Made by a program: the position numbers and the translations under genes. From Candidatus Poseidoniia archaeon (GTDB lineage: Archaea; Thermoplasmatota; Poseidoniia; MGIII; CG-Epi1): 64,000 nucleotides of DNA. The stretch lies in assembly GCA_030748895.1 (NCBI GenBank), contig JASMLC010000007.1, positions 27,869 to 91,868 on the forward strand, written 5' to 3'. Positions 1 to 7,782 of the stretch are shown piece after piece (position 1 is the stretch's first letter; each line of letters begins with the position of its first letter). The notes below the pieces were generated by a model. That model worked only from the letters and a program-made list of their open reading frames with translations, had not been told where the DNA came from and did not search any database.

Positions 1-104
1 GCTGGAACAGGGTGCACATCGCCAGTTGGAGCCATGATGCGAAGGGCATCACCGACCGTGACCATGCGCTCGCCGGCCGAATTAACACTCTCATTGGCGG
101 CTGA
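1..104 (+). CDS. C-terminal end of an unidentified protein (cut by window edge)
   Basis: Frame 3 is open from the window edge to a TGA at 102-104 and encodes about 33 residues ending in LAGRINTLIGG. The composition is ordinary for a soluble protein, but no family could be recognised from so short a tail. Frame 1 is also open through this stretch (to a TGA near 130), so the reading frame is a judgement. It is favoured because its stop is followed at once by an AAACCTCTTTT tract that recurs after the next rightward gene with such a tract, at 2286-2296, and looks like an archaeal T-tract terminator. Confidence 0.4.
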   Translation, partial: WNRVHIASWSHDAKGITDRDHALAGRINTLIGG

Positions 105-116
105 AAACCTCTTTTA
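105..116 (+). terminator. T-tract terminator after the partial first gene
   Basis: The first stop codon is followed by AAACCTCTTTT. The same 11-mer follows the gene ending at 2274. Archaeal RNA polymerase terminates at short T runs without needing a hairpin, so a terminator is a reasonable inference. Confidence 0.4.
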
Positions 117-132
117 TCGTCGGGGGGATTGA

Positions 133-140
133 TTTTTATA
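133..140 (+). promoter_or_regulatory. TATA box for the DUF5679-like gene
   Basis: TTTTTATA is centred about 26 nt upstream of the ATG at 163. That spacing puts transcription start on the start codon itself, so the mRNA would be leaderless. Confidence 0.6.
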
Positions 141-162
141 CTATTGCGGAGCGTGCCCCCGC

Positions 163-306
163 ATGACAGAAGCCTACTGTGTCAAGTGCAAGTCCAAGCG
201 AACCATGTCCAACGCCGCTCAGGTCACCATGAAGAACGGCCGCAAGGCGATGAAGGGCAGCTGCCCAACATGCAGCACCGGGATGTACCGCATTCTCGGT
301 AACTAG
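163..306 (+). CDS. Small zinc-ribbon protein (DUF5679-like)
   Basis: This 47-residue protein begins MTEAYCVKCKSKR and contains two CxxC pairs (CVKC near the start, CPTC near residue 36). The pattern, length and lysine-rich spacing match the small archaeal/bacterial DUF5679 zinc-ribbon family, whose function is not established. The knuckles probably bind one zinc ion, and the positive charge would suit nucleic-acid or ribosome contact, but that is inference. The ATG is chosen because a TATA box lies 26 nt upstream. The gene ends 5 nt from the convergent stop of top6A. It is too short for most ORF callers. Confidence 0.75.
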   Translation: MTEAYCVKCKSKRTMSNAAQVTMKNGRKAMKGSCPTCSTGMYRILGN

Positions 307-311
307 GACTT

Positions 312-1394
312 TCAGAGGCCAGTTTCAGCCAACTTCTCCGGCAAGTACGTGTCGGTCACGAAGTCGAGGCCATACTTGGCGAGAGCCTGCTGCTCAGCCT
401 TGAGCCCCAGTTCTAGCTGGAGCTCGATTTCCGAGCTCCAGTAATCATTGAGAAAGCGCGGGTCGCTACGCATTGACTTTAGCGCCTGCCGGTCGCGCTC
501 TGTGAGCTCGTCGTGCGGAAGCTCGTAATTTGTTATGTCGGATGGAGTCACGCCAAGATAGCGGGCCGTTGGAGTAGCGAGCAGGTGTGAAATGTGAGCG
601 GTCTTGATGGCACCATAGGCGATCGAGCCGTAAATCCGGTATGACCAGGGATCTGCATCAGTAAAGACCAGTAGCGGCAGGCTGGTCTCATCACTAAGCC
701 GCTGCAGGAACCTGCGCGTCGAGCGTGCTGGCTGTCCCTTGATGTGGACCAGGATTGCGCCGTGACTCTCATCAAACCCATTCTCAACCAACCTATCGAA
801 CATTCCTCCTGTCTCGATGGCGATGATGCAGCGCGCGCTGCCTGAGTTGTTGAAAGTGATTTTATCTGGTTCGACGTTGTAGGGAATTGCGTAGCCAGTA
901 TCTCCAACGTCGTCGCGGCAGTTAATACGCATCGGCTTGCCTTTGCGGTTTATCTCCGTTAAAGTAAGGTCGCCCAGTACCTTGGCACCATCCTCCTCGG
1001 GTCGAATCTTGAAGTCCTCGCGCTGAAAGCTAGTTACGATTTCAAGGTCCTCAATCAACTTGTTAGATTCATCCTGTGTGTGGAACTTGCCCAGATCCCA
1101 GCCTTCAGAGATGTAGTAGAGTTCCCTTAATGTGGATGATTTCTGCTGGCCAACCATGTCGCGGATGAAGTCGAGTAGGTAAGTGGTGCGCAGTAGCATA
1201 TACGCTCCATCCAGCTTCTTGGCTGTGCGGGTTGTCCTCGCTTCTCCATACTTCCAGACTTGCTGTTGCTGGTCGAAGATTATGTTACCCTTACTGCGGG
1301 TGGGAAGGTTCATCTCAGGAATCGTTCCGAGGTTTAGCTGTTTGTGAATCTGGCCGGCAATCTGTTCCAGCTGGCCAATCGCGGACTTGGGCAT
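312..1394 (-). CDS. top6A: DNA topoisomerase VI subunit A (Spo11-like)
   Basis: The 360-residue catalytic subunit of type IIB topoisomerase, which cuts both DNA strands by a 5'-tyrosyl linkage. The winged-helix (5Y-CAP) motif RELYYIS carries the tyrosine pair at residues 93-94; in Spo11/Top6A proteins the second is normally the nucleophile. The Toprim metal site is seen as IETGG (Glu193) and FTDADPW (Asp246, Asp248). Length is normal for the family. Subunit B, which supplies the GHKL ATPase and is usually adjacent to top6A in archaea, is not next to it and was not found in this window. No clear TATA box was seen 25 nt upstream of the ATG. Base composition here looks lower in GC than the window to the right. 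Confidence 0.95.
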   Translation of the reverse strand: MPKSAIGQLEQIAGQIHKQLNLGTIPEMNLPTRSKGNIIFDQQQQVWKYGEARTTRTAKKLDGAYMLLRTTYLLDFIRDMVGQQKSSTLRELYYISEGWDLGKFHTQDESNKLIEDLEIVTSFQREDFKIRPEEDGAKVLGDLTLTEINRKGKPMRINCRDDVGDTGYAIPYNVEPDKITFNNSGSARCIIAIETGGMFDRLVENGFDESHGAILVHIKGQPARSTRRFLQRLSDETSLPLLVFTDADPWSYRIYGSIAYGAIKTAHISHLLATPTARYLGVTPSDITNYELPHDELTERDRQALKSMRSDPRFLNDYWSSEIELQLELGLKAEQQALAKYGLDFVTDTYLPEKLAETGL

Positions 1395-1493
1395 GCCACG
1401 CTATTGTGCAGGTGGTTTTGAGATGTGGGGGTGGTTGTGAAATGGGAATTGGGGATTGTTACGTTGTCGGGTGGATTTCAGTGGCCAAAGCTG

Positions 1494-1500
1494 ACATATC
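1494..1500 (+). promoter_or_regulatory. Probable TATA box for phosphopantoate-beta-alanine ligase
   Basis: ACATATC is centred about 23 nt upstream of the GTG at 1519. This supports a leaderless start there. The box is weak. Confidence 0.4.
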
Positions 1501-1518
1501 ACCCGCCGGTGGGGTGTT

Positions 1519-2274
1519 GTGACTGAAATACCTCGGGACCACCATCGCTACTGCTCGCTACTGGCGCGAGAGAAACTGGTCGCGGCCGGCGACCTCGTCG
1601 CTGGTGCCGGTCTGATTGCGCATGGGCGGGGAGAGGCGTTCGATTACCTGCTCGGAGAGCGAACCACTGCGCCGGCACGGCGGGCGATTGCGGCAGCGGC
1701 GAAATTGCTGGTTAACGCCGAACGGCCAGTTATCTCTGTCAATGGTAATGTGGTGGCGCTCGCGGCGGAGAGTATAGCTGAACTCGCGGCAGCCATCCCG
1801 GCACAGGTAGAGGTTAATTTATTCCACCGAACACCAGAGCGCGTCAGTGGTTTGGTTGACTTGATGGCGGCCGATGGCGTCGTCGCGCTTGGTGCCAAAC
1901 CAGATTTCCAGATTCCGGGGCTTTCTTCTGAACGGGGGAAATGTTGTCGCGCCGGCATCGGTACAGCAGATGTGGTGTTGGTGCCTCTGGAAGACGGTGA
2001 CCGCTGCCAGGCGCTGGTTGATATGGGGAAAACCGTCATATCTATTGATCTCAATCCACTCTCTCGCACGGCACGCGCAGCCCATGTTACAATTGTTGAT
2101 GAACTGGAGAGGGCACTGCCGCTGCTCGTTGGTGCCACCCGGAGCAGCAGGGGTGAGAAATCGACAGGGAGCAGTGGGGGGGGAAAAGGGAGCAAATTCA
2201 ACAACAAAACCAACCTCGAAGAAACGATTAACATTATTGGAAAGCACACTATGAAAGCCAGCGGGACCCCTTGA
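1519..2274 (+). CDS. 4-phosphopantoate--beta-alanine ligase (archaeal CoA synthesis)
   Basis: A 251-residue member of COG1701/DUF137. It joins 4-phosphopantoate and beta-alanine to give 4'-phosphopantothenate, replacing bacterial PanC/PanK in archaeal coenzyme A synthesis. Diagnostic family blocks are present: IPRDHHRY at the N-terminus, AGLIAHGRGEAFDYLLGE (about 30-47), ISVNGN (about 72-77), and DVVLVPLEDGDR followed by ISIDLNPLSRTA (about 150-185). The start is a GTG supported by a weak TATA box 23 nt upstream. After the conserved domain, residues from about 208 form a low-complexity Ser/Gly/Lys-rich tail (KSTGSSGGGKGSK) that is not typical of the family. Confidence 0.92.
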   Translation: MTEIPRDHHRYCSLLAREKLVAAGDLVAGAGLIAHGRGEAFDYLLGERTTAPARRAIAAAAKLLVNAERPVISVNGNVVALAAESIAELAAAIPAQVEVNLFHRTPERVSGLVDLMAADGVVALGAKPDFQIPGLSSERGKCCRAGIGTADVVLVPLEDGDRCQALVDMGKTVISIDLNPLSRTARAAHVTIVDELERALPLLVGATRSSRGEKSTGSSGGGKGSKFNNKTNLEETINIIGKHTMKASGTP

Positions 2275-2283
2275 TTTCGACTG

Positions 2284-2297
2284 GAAACCTCTTTTTT
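2284..2297 (+). terminator. T-tract terminator after the CoA gene
   Basis: AAACCTC is followed by six T residues 10-23 nt after the stop codon. It shares the 11-mer AAACCTCTTTT with the element at 106-116. Confidence 0.5.
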
Positions 2298-2342
2298 ATA
2301 TTATATATTTATCGAGAAAAGGAAAACATAACAAACCGCCGA

Positions 2343-2427
2343 ATAAAAAAATAAAAGTTCCAGAGGAAAGGAAGGGGTGTCCCTTTCCAAAGCTACCGGG
2401 CGTCGGGCAGGGGTCGACGCCACCGGT
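2343..2427 (-). terminator. glyS: Hairpins and T-tract downstream of glyS
   Basis: Leftward of the glyS stop there is a strong stem: ACCG 2395-2398 with CGGT 2424-2427, and GGCGTCG 2399-2405 with CGACGCC 2415-2421. A second stem pairs GGAAAG 2365-2370 with CTTTCC 2383-2388. A T-rich run on the minus strand follows (plus-strand A run 2344-2355). The T run suffices for archaeal termination; the hairpins may stabilise the 3' end. Otherwise the 164-nt gap holds no gene. Confidence 0.5.
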
Positions 2428-2438
2428 CGCCACGGCAA

Positions 2439-4019
2439 TCAAATGCGTTCAGCGCTCTTCCGCACCTGACTCATCGTATCACGTTCTCGCACCGTTACCG
2501 TTCCATCATCCATGGTCTGGTGGTCTATTGTTATCGCCAGGGGCACACCAATTTCATCCGCGCGCGCATAGCGCCGACCGATAGAACCACCACCATCGAA
2601 GTAGACATCAACACCGCGCTGGCGCAGCTCTCCACAAACACCCCTGGCGCGTTCCCTCATTCCATCCCTGTTCATTAATGGTGCGACGAGTGCAACATAT
2701 GGCCCAATCGCTTCCGGCAGCGCCAGCCACCCCCGGTCGCCTTCAGAGCGCCATGTTGTTTCCAGAATCGAATAGAGCAACCTGTCCAGTCCAAACGAGG
2801 GTTCAACTACCAATGGGAACGCCATCTCCTGTTCGGCAACAGCCTTCTGTGTAAAACAATCAACACCCAGTTCTGTTTTCTTTCCACCCACCTCAACAAC
2901 CACCCCCGGGGCAACATCATCTTCAAGTTGTTCCAGTATATATTTAGCAGCGGACTTGAATTTTCTGCCGATAGCGCCCCTGTCTGGAATCCAGTGCTCG
3001 ACCAGCCGCGATTTTCCCCCCACCGGAACGCGCATTTCACGTCCGCTGGCTATCGCGTGCGCCCTGAGGTCATAATCACCCCGGTGCGCGATTCCTACCA
3101 CCTCAATCCACCCAGCTGAAGTTTTCACCTCCCCATCCCAGCAGTCAGATGAGTAGTGGGCCATCTCGTGCTGGCCATGCTGCCGGAACCTGAGTTTTTC
3201 TGGGGGCACCCCACAGTCAAGGATGAACTTACAGCAGCGCGCCAGCCAGGTCGCCACCTGCGGTGAAGCGATTATCCCTTTCGCGAGAGCTTTACTAACG
3301 GGAGCTTCGATAGCCTTACCAACATCAGGCAGGAGTGAAACCACCACTTCACTAATATTCTCTGGTAAATCCGCCTCCGCACCCGGGAGGAAGAAGGATT
3401 CCACTTCCATCTGGGTGAATTCTCGCAATCGCAACGGACCCTGCCGCGGGGCGATTTCATTGCGAAAGGCACGACCGACTTGCGCCGCAGCCAACGGCAG
3501 CTTGCCCCGGTTCTGACGCAGGAGCCATGGGAAAGCCTGGAAAATACCCTGCGCAGTTTCCGGCCGCAGGTACCCAACCGCGCCACGGCCAGCGCCAATT
3601 GAGGTGGTAAACATCAGGTTGAAGGGACGCGGCATGCCCAACACCCCCTCACAGCCTCCACAAGTGTTTTTTGCAACTTCAGCGATGAGCGCCTTTTTCC
3701 CGAGCGCATCACCTCCTTCGATGAGGCGGTCGGCCCGGTACAGTTTCTTACACTCGCTACATTCAACCACCAAATCATCAAATTCTGAAAGGTGGCCCGA
3801 CGCCCGGAAAAGCGCTTCCGGGCCGATAGTAGCTCCCTCCAGCTCGAGCGCGCCAGTTTCAATTACAAACTGCTGCCGCCAGAGTTCGAGGATTTTACGT
3901 CGCAGCCGCACCCCGATGGGACCATAATCAAGCAGTCCGGCAACTCCACCATAGGGTTCGTAGGCGGGCTGGAATATTCCTCGCCGCTTGGCGAGCGCCA
4001 TTACTTCCTTGAAATTCAT
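2439..4019 (-). CDS. glyS: Glycyl-tRNA synthetase (class II, archaeal/eukaryotic dimer type)
   Basis: A 526-residue enzyme that charges tRNA-Gly with glycine. The three class II motifs are visible: motif 1 near GGVAGLLDYGPIGVRLR at the N-terminus; the family-specific RPETAQGIF followed by motif 2 FRNEIAPRQGPLRLREF; and motif 3 EPSFGLDRLLYS near residue 410. CSECKK and CGGC flank the insert between motifs 1 and 2 and form a likely zinc knuckle. The C-terminal anticodon-binding domain (YVALVAPL to the end) is complete. Its ATG overlaps the TGA of the upstream CBS gene as ATGA, so the two are translationally coupled in the prs-amidohydrolase-CBS-glyS operon. Confidence 0.97.
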   Translation of the reverse strand: MNFKEVMALAKRRGIFQPAYEPYGGVAGLLDYGPIGVRLRRKILELWRQQFVIETGALELEGATIGPEALFRASGHLSEFDDLVVECSECKKLYRADRLIEGGDALGKKALIAEVAKNTCGGCEGVLGMPRPFNLMFTTSIGAGRGAVGYLRPETAQGIFQAFPWLLRQNRGKLPLAAAQVGRAFRNEIAPRQGPLRLREFTQMEVESFFLPGAEADLPENISEVVVSLLPDVGKAIEAPVSKALAKGIIASPQVATWLARCCKFILDCGVPPEKLRFRQHGQHEMAHYSSDCWDGEVKTSAGWIEVVGIAHRGDYDLRAHAIASGREMRVPVGGKSRLVEHWIPDRGAIGRKFKSAAKYILEQLEDDVAPGVVVEVGGKKTELGVDCFTQKAVAEQEMAFPLVVEPSFGLDRLLYSILETTWRSEGDRGWLALPEAIGPYVALVAPLMNRDGMRERARGVCGELRQRGVDVYFDGGGSIGRRYARADEIGVPLAITIDHQTMDDGTVTVRERDTMSQVRKSAERI

Positions 4020-4858
4020 GCCGCCAGGAGCACCTTCAGGAGATCCTGGCAGTAAATCATTCCAGTCAACTTCCCTTCAGCGTCAACCAGCGGGACTTGC
4101 CCATAATCTCTATCGAGCATAATCTGGGCAACACCACTAGCTGGGCTACGATAGAAAGCAGTCACCACATCCGTAACCATGATTTCCTCCACTGGAACAT
4201 CAGGCAGGAACAATCGCCTCTCAGAGTGATAGACGCGCATTATGTCACGCAATCCATCCCAGGACCAGGGGTCCTCGTCAGCCGCCAACCCTATTTCGGA
4301 AACCGACACCCCCTCACTAACGTCGGTCGCGTCAAACAGATCGCGGTCGGTGACAATTCCACACAGCAGCCCGCGCTCGCCCAGCACCGGCATCGCGCGG
4401 GCGCCCGAGAGCCGCATGATGCGCAGCGCAGCGCCGAGAGGAGTCGATCTGTGGAGTGGGACGCAGCCGCCAGCGAGACAATCCTGGACAGTCACATCTC
4501 CATTCGCCGCGACCAGTGGGAGCAGGTTAGTAGGGGTGACTATACCCACGACTCCTCCCTTCTCAACGACCGGGAGATGGTTGAACCCCCGCTCCAGAAA
4601 CTTATACGCCGCTGACAACACAGTAGAATTCGGTGTCACAGTCACGACATCTGAAGTCATAATCATCGCTATTTGCTCCTCACCGGTGTTGTTGAAAATA
4701 TCATTCCGGGATACAATCCCGGCTAGCTCCATAGTATCTTCCTTGACAACCGGAACGCCCGAAACGTGATGCTTAATCATCAGGTGCAGCACATCGGTGC
4801 GGTTACCCGGCACCTCAGCGCAGATGACCGGGCTCGTCATTACCTGTCTTATCCGCAT
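4016..4858 (-). CDS. Four-CBS-domain protein (tandem Bateman modules)
   Basis: The 280 residues are built from four CBS repeats: about 3-60, 63-115, 125-180 and 225-280. Each carries the usual V..MIVTDRD-like ligand-contact strand (GIVSRNDIF, GIVTPTNLL, GIVTDRDLF, GMIYCQDLL). CBS pairs bind adenosine nucleotides such as AMP, ATP or SAM and usually regulate a partner enzyme or channel. No catalytic domain is attached. Its place between an amidohydrolase and glyS does not reveal the partner; coupling to the PRPP synthase two genes upstream is only a guess. It overlaps the amidohydrolase by 10 nt and glyS by 4 nt. Confidence 0.9.
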   Translation of the reverse strand: MRIRQVMTSPVICAEVPGNRTDVLHLMIKHHVSGVPVVKEDTMELAGIVSRNDIFNNTGEEQIAMIMTSDVVTVTPNSTVLSAAYKFLERGFNHLPVVEKGGVVGIVTPTNLLPLVAANGDVTVQDCLAGGCVPLHRSTPLGAALRIMRLSGARAMPVLGERGLLCGIVTDRDLFDATDVSEGVSVSEIGLAADEDPWSWDGLRDIMRVYHSERRLFLPDVPVEEIMVTDVVTAFYRSPASGVAQIMLDRDYGQVPLVDAEGKLTGMIYCQDLLKVLLAA

Positions 4859-5865
4859 ACATACCTCAGTTTCAGCACCCTCGCCCGCGCGTCGAATACA
4901 GCCTCCAGCGGGTCAGCCCTGTGCTGCGAAACCAGTATCCTCCCTGCCGGCAGGGGACTGCTCCGGTCGCACTTTCCTGCCTTCTTAAGGGTTTCATCCA
5001 ACCCCCCCCAGGCTATTTGCAGTAGCGTTTCCGGCGCCACGTTCGGGAACGCCTCGCGGCAGAAGCGCAACTCCGCCAGCATATCGAGAGTGCAAAGCAT
5101 CCCATTATCAGTTCCCAACCCGACGTCAACCCCCAGCGCCAGCAGCTCCGCCAGCGGCGGCCGCAGCCCGAAGCGGGCGTTGCTGCGCGAGCAGGCGACG
5201 ACGCCGACGCCGGCATCGGCGATGGCGCGCAAGTCCTCTCGCGTAGCGTGGCAGAGGTGCACCAGTATATCTGGTTCCAGCTCCAGCATCTGCGCGACCG
5301 ATTCGCGCTCGCCCTCGGAGAAGTGGAGCGCGACGAGACCACCAGCGACGCGCGCTTCGATTGCCATGCGGCGTCCCTCACCCGGCCTCATGTCCGCGAG
5401 TCCCGGCAGCCCCGCATGGCGATCCGGCAGCGGCCGCCCCCCGACGGCGCGGCCGAACGGAATTACCTGTGGCGCTCCCTCCTCGACGCCCCAGCCAGCG
5501 TCCGCGGCGCCCTGCACCAGTTGCGCGAGACCAGCTTCACCCCCCTCGCGGAAGTCGAGCAGCAGCGCGGTGCCGCTGGCGGCCGCTTCGCGCAGCCCGG
5601 CCGCAATCGAGGCGGGCACGCCCCCCGTCTCGAGCCAGCGATGTTTGAAGCCGCCCGGGCAGACCAGCTCCGCCAGCGGCGCGTCGGGCGCCTCGTCGCG
5701 CGCCAGCGTGTCGCCGAGGTGCGCATGGCAGTTGCGGAACGGTGGCAGGATGAGGCCTTCCAGCACGTCGCCGTGGGGGGGTCCCTCACCTTCGTCGCCG
5801 CTGTTGGGGTCGAACCAACCCTCGACAAAACCGTCCTGCGTCAGAAGCGGGCCGGCCCAGAGCAT
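4849..5865 (-). CDS. Amidohydrolase-superfamily enzyme
   Basis: A 338-residue metal-dependent hydrolase with the amidohydrolase ligand order: HAH in FRNCHAHLGD (about residue 47), a histidine in LVALHFSEGE (about 180), HLCHAT (about 203) and the catalytic Asp in GLGTDNGML (about 255). The architecture resembles cytosine/guanine deaminase-like members (COG0402), but the substrate cannot be called. It lies directly after prs, sharing one base of TGATG, so a nucleotide or nucleoside substrate is plausible but unproven. By eye, the downstream third of the gene (4849 to about 5100) is lower in GC than the rest. Confidence 0.85.
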   Translation of the reverse strand: MLWAGPLLTQDGFVEGWFDPNSGDEGEGPPHGDVLEGLILPPFRNCHAHLGDTLARDEAPDAPLAELVCPGGFKHRWLETGGVPASIAAGLREAAASGTALLLDFREGGEAGLAQLVQGAADAGWGVEEGAPQVIPFGRAVGGRPLPDRHAGLPGLADMRPGEGRRMAIEARVAGGLVALHFSEGERESVAQMLELEPDILVHLCHATREDLRAIADAGVGVVACSRSNARFGLRPPLAELLALGVDVGLGTDNGMLCTLDMLAELRFCREAFPNVAPETLLQIAWGGLDETLKKAGKCDRSSPLPAGRILVSQHRADPLEAVFDARARVLKLRYVCG

Positions 5866-6707
5866 CAGAGCGCGGCGGCGATGGCGGGCGCGACCGAGTA
5901 GCGGGTGTACACTCCTTCCAGCGTGTCAGAGCTGAGGATGTCGTCGCAGACGCGCAGCCGGTTGGCAGCATCTTCGATGAACTGCCCGTGGGTGCACGCC
6001 GCGAGCACCTGGCTGGCGCCCCAGTCCTTGAGGAGTAGCGCCGACGACGCAATCGTCCCACCGGTGGAGATAATGTCGTCGAGTATCACGACAGTCTGCC
6101 CCTTCACCGAAACCCTGCCCGAGTTGGTCTCGACTGTGCGGTCGTCCAGCCGGGTTTTCGACATCACGTGCAGCGGCGCCTTCAGCTCTTTGGCGGCGAT
6201 CGAGCACCGCTCGCGCGCCCCCTCGTCGGGCGCGACGACCAGTCCGGGCGAGAAACCTTTCAGGTAGTGGACTACCTCGCGCAACCCGTCGATATCTTCG
6301 GCCGGGCAGCCGAAAAAGTCGAGCACCTCCGGCGTGTGGACCGAGACCGTCAGGACGCGGTCGCTACGCATCCCTATGGGGCGCGCTACGGCGCGGGCGG
6401 AGATTGCCTCCCCCTCCTGGAAGATGCGCTCCTGCCGCGCGTAACCCATGTAGGGAATGACGGTAGTCACCGACGCGGCGCCAGCCTCGTGGATGGCCTC
6501 GAGCAGCAGCAGTAGCTCGACGATTTTCTCGTCAGGGAAGGTATTCTGGATGACTACTACGTCGCGTCCGCTCACCTGCCGCAGGATGCGGACGTAGCGT
6601 TCCCCGTCGGGATACGCCTTGTTTACGACGCCACAGAATTCGGCGCCAGTTTCCTGCGCTAGGGCGACCCCGAGCCGCTGGTGGGTGGAGCCGCTGATGA
6701 TGAACAT
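5865..6707 (-). CDS. prs: Ribose-phosphate pyrophosphokinase (PRPP synthase)
   Basis: A 280-residue enzyme that makes PRPP from ribose 5-phosphate and ATP for nucleotide, histidine and tryptophan synthesis. It has the family's N-terminal half (YPDGERYVRI; VIPYMGYARQER with the ATP-loop arginine) and the C-terminal PRPP loop VVILDDIISTGGTI near residue 215. It is a little shorter than bacterial Prs (about 315), as is common in archaea. It heads a four-gene leftward operon with glyS last. A weak TATA-like TATTA (6730-6734, minus strand) sits about 25 nt upstream of the ATG. Confidence 0.95.
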   Translation of the reverse strand: MFIISGSTHQRLGVALAQETGAEFCGVVNKAYPDGERYVRILRQVSGRDVVVIQNTFPDEKIVELLLLLEAIHEAGAASVTTVIPYMGYARQERIFQEGEAISARAVARPIGMRSDRVLTVSVHTPEVLDFFGCPAEDIDGLREVVHYLKGFSPGLVVAPDEGARERCSIAAKELKAPLHVMSKTRLDDRTVETNSGRVSVKGQTVVILDDIISTGGTIASSALLLKDWGASQVLAACTHGQFIEDAANRLRVCDDILSSDTLEGVYTRYSVAPAIAAAL

Positions 6708-6746
6708 CGCGCTGCGATTCGGGGGTGCCTAATACCGCTTTGTGGC

Positions 6747-7757
6747 CTAAAATTCCTGCTGGCAGTAGTAGCGGAACATGCGCGTCCCGACCGGCGCATC
6801 AGGCTGCCGCGCGCGCACCTCGTCAGCACTGATACGGCCGGTCGCGAGCTGTAGCGCCAGCCAGGGCGGGCACCAGTTTTCAGAGTAGATGAATGTCGAG
6901 ACGCGTGGGTTGATTTCCATCAGCACCCCGCCGCGAGTGGAGATGTCGACGCACCAGTCGAGCGGAATATGGCGCAGCACCTCAGCACCATACGCGAGCA
7001 ATTCCGGCGCCTCGAACATCTCGAATCCCATTGCCAGCCCCGAGGCGTAGTTGAGCCGCCGCTTGACAGTTCCGAGCAGTACTTCGCCGCCGCGCGCAAC
7101 GGGGTCGATTTTATGTTCCTCGCCTTCGAGATATTCCATCACCAGCAGCGGCGGGATTTCACGCTCGCCAACAGTCGTGCGCAGCTCCTGTAGTGAGATG
7201 TAGCGCGCGAAGGGCCGCCCCTCGAAGAGCAGCTCGTAGCGGTCAGCATGCTCGGTCAGCACCCGCACGCCGCGCGAGCCCTTGCCGCGCGGCGGCTTGA
7301 AAACCACATCGCGCTCCGGGAATCCCAGCGTCGCAGCGGCCGCCTCGAGCTCCGCCAGCGTGTGGACCAATTTGTAGCGTGGTAGTTCCATTTTGCCCTT
7401 CAGGGCTTCGTACATCGCGAATTTGTCCTCGCACGCGGCGACCCATTTGTGTGGCGATGCAAGCAGCGTCGCCACACCCTCGAAGCGGTCCGCAGCCGCG
7501 GAAAGCTCAAACATCTCCCACGAAGTCTGTGGAAATACAACCTCGGCCTCCCAGCGCTGCGCCAGTTCGACGACGGCGTCGACGTAGCCCGCCTCGTGCG
7601 CCCACGGCGCCTGCGCGAAGTCGTCACAGAGCCAGCGGCCAATCGCCTGACGGGAAGCGTCAGTGCCGCCAATCCAGAGTTCGGGTGACTGCCGTTTCAG
7701 GCTGGTAATCAGCGCGTGCGCGCCGGGGCAGCCAACCCCAGTCAGCAGGATTCGCAT
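6747..7757 (-). CDS. ATP-grasp enzyme (carbamoyl-phosphate-synthase-like)
   Basis: A 336-residue protein beginning RILLTGVGCPGAHALITSL, a Rossmann-like N-domain typical of stand-alone CPSase-like ATP-grasp proteins (PylC and polysaccharide-associated relatives). The ATP-grasp core follows: VVFKPPRGKGSRGV (about 150-165), the hinge LLVMEYLEGEEHKID (about 205), and the metal-binding end VLMEINPRVSTF (about 285). These enzymes ligate a carboxylate to an amine or thiol through an acyl phosphate. Its neighbours are a glycosyltransferase 25 nt upstream and a LmbE deacetylase beyond that, so modification of a surface glycan or small glycoside is a reasonable guess. The substrate is unknown. Confidence 0.8.
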   Translation of the reverse strand: MRILLTGVGCPGAHALITSLKRQSPELWIGGTDASRQAIGRWLCDDFAQAPWAHEAGYVDAVVELAQRWEAEVVFPQTSWEMFELSAAADRFEGVATLLASPHKWVAACEDKFAMYEALKGKMELPRYKLVHTLAELEAAAATLGFPERDVVFKPPRGKGSRGVRVLTEHADRYELLFEGRPFARYISLQELRTTVGEREIPPLLVMEYLEGEEHKIDPVARGGEVLLGTVKRRLNYASGLAMGFEMFEAPELLAYGAEVLRHIPLDWCVDISTRGGVLMEINPRVSTFIYSENWCPPWLALQLATGRISADEVRARQPDAPVGTRMFRYYCQQEF

Positions 7758-7782
7758 CGTGACTCCATTACCGGTGGGTTAT

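Noticed and set aside
2320..2438. A small RNA gene in the AT-rich gap after the CoA gene
   Set aside because: The TATA-like stretch and two hairpins are better explained as opposing terminators of convergent genes; no box C/D or other class motif was found.
5808..5824. A T-arm-like sequence (GGGGTCGAACCAACC) suggesting a tRNA
   Set aside because: It lies inside the amidohydrolase coding sequence and no acceptor, D or anticodon arm can be built around it.
4849..5935. Plus-strand ORFs of 217 and 389 codons antisense to the amidohydrolase
   Set aside because: They have Ser/Arg/Ala-rich products without domains, and the minus-strand frame holds all amidohydrolase metal ligands.
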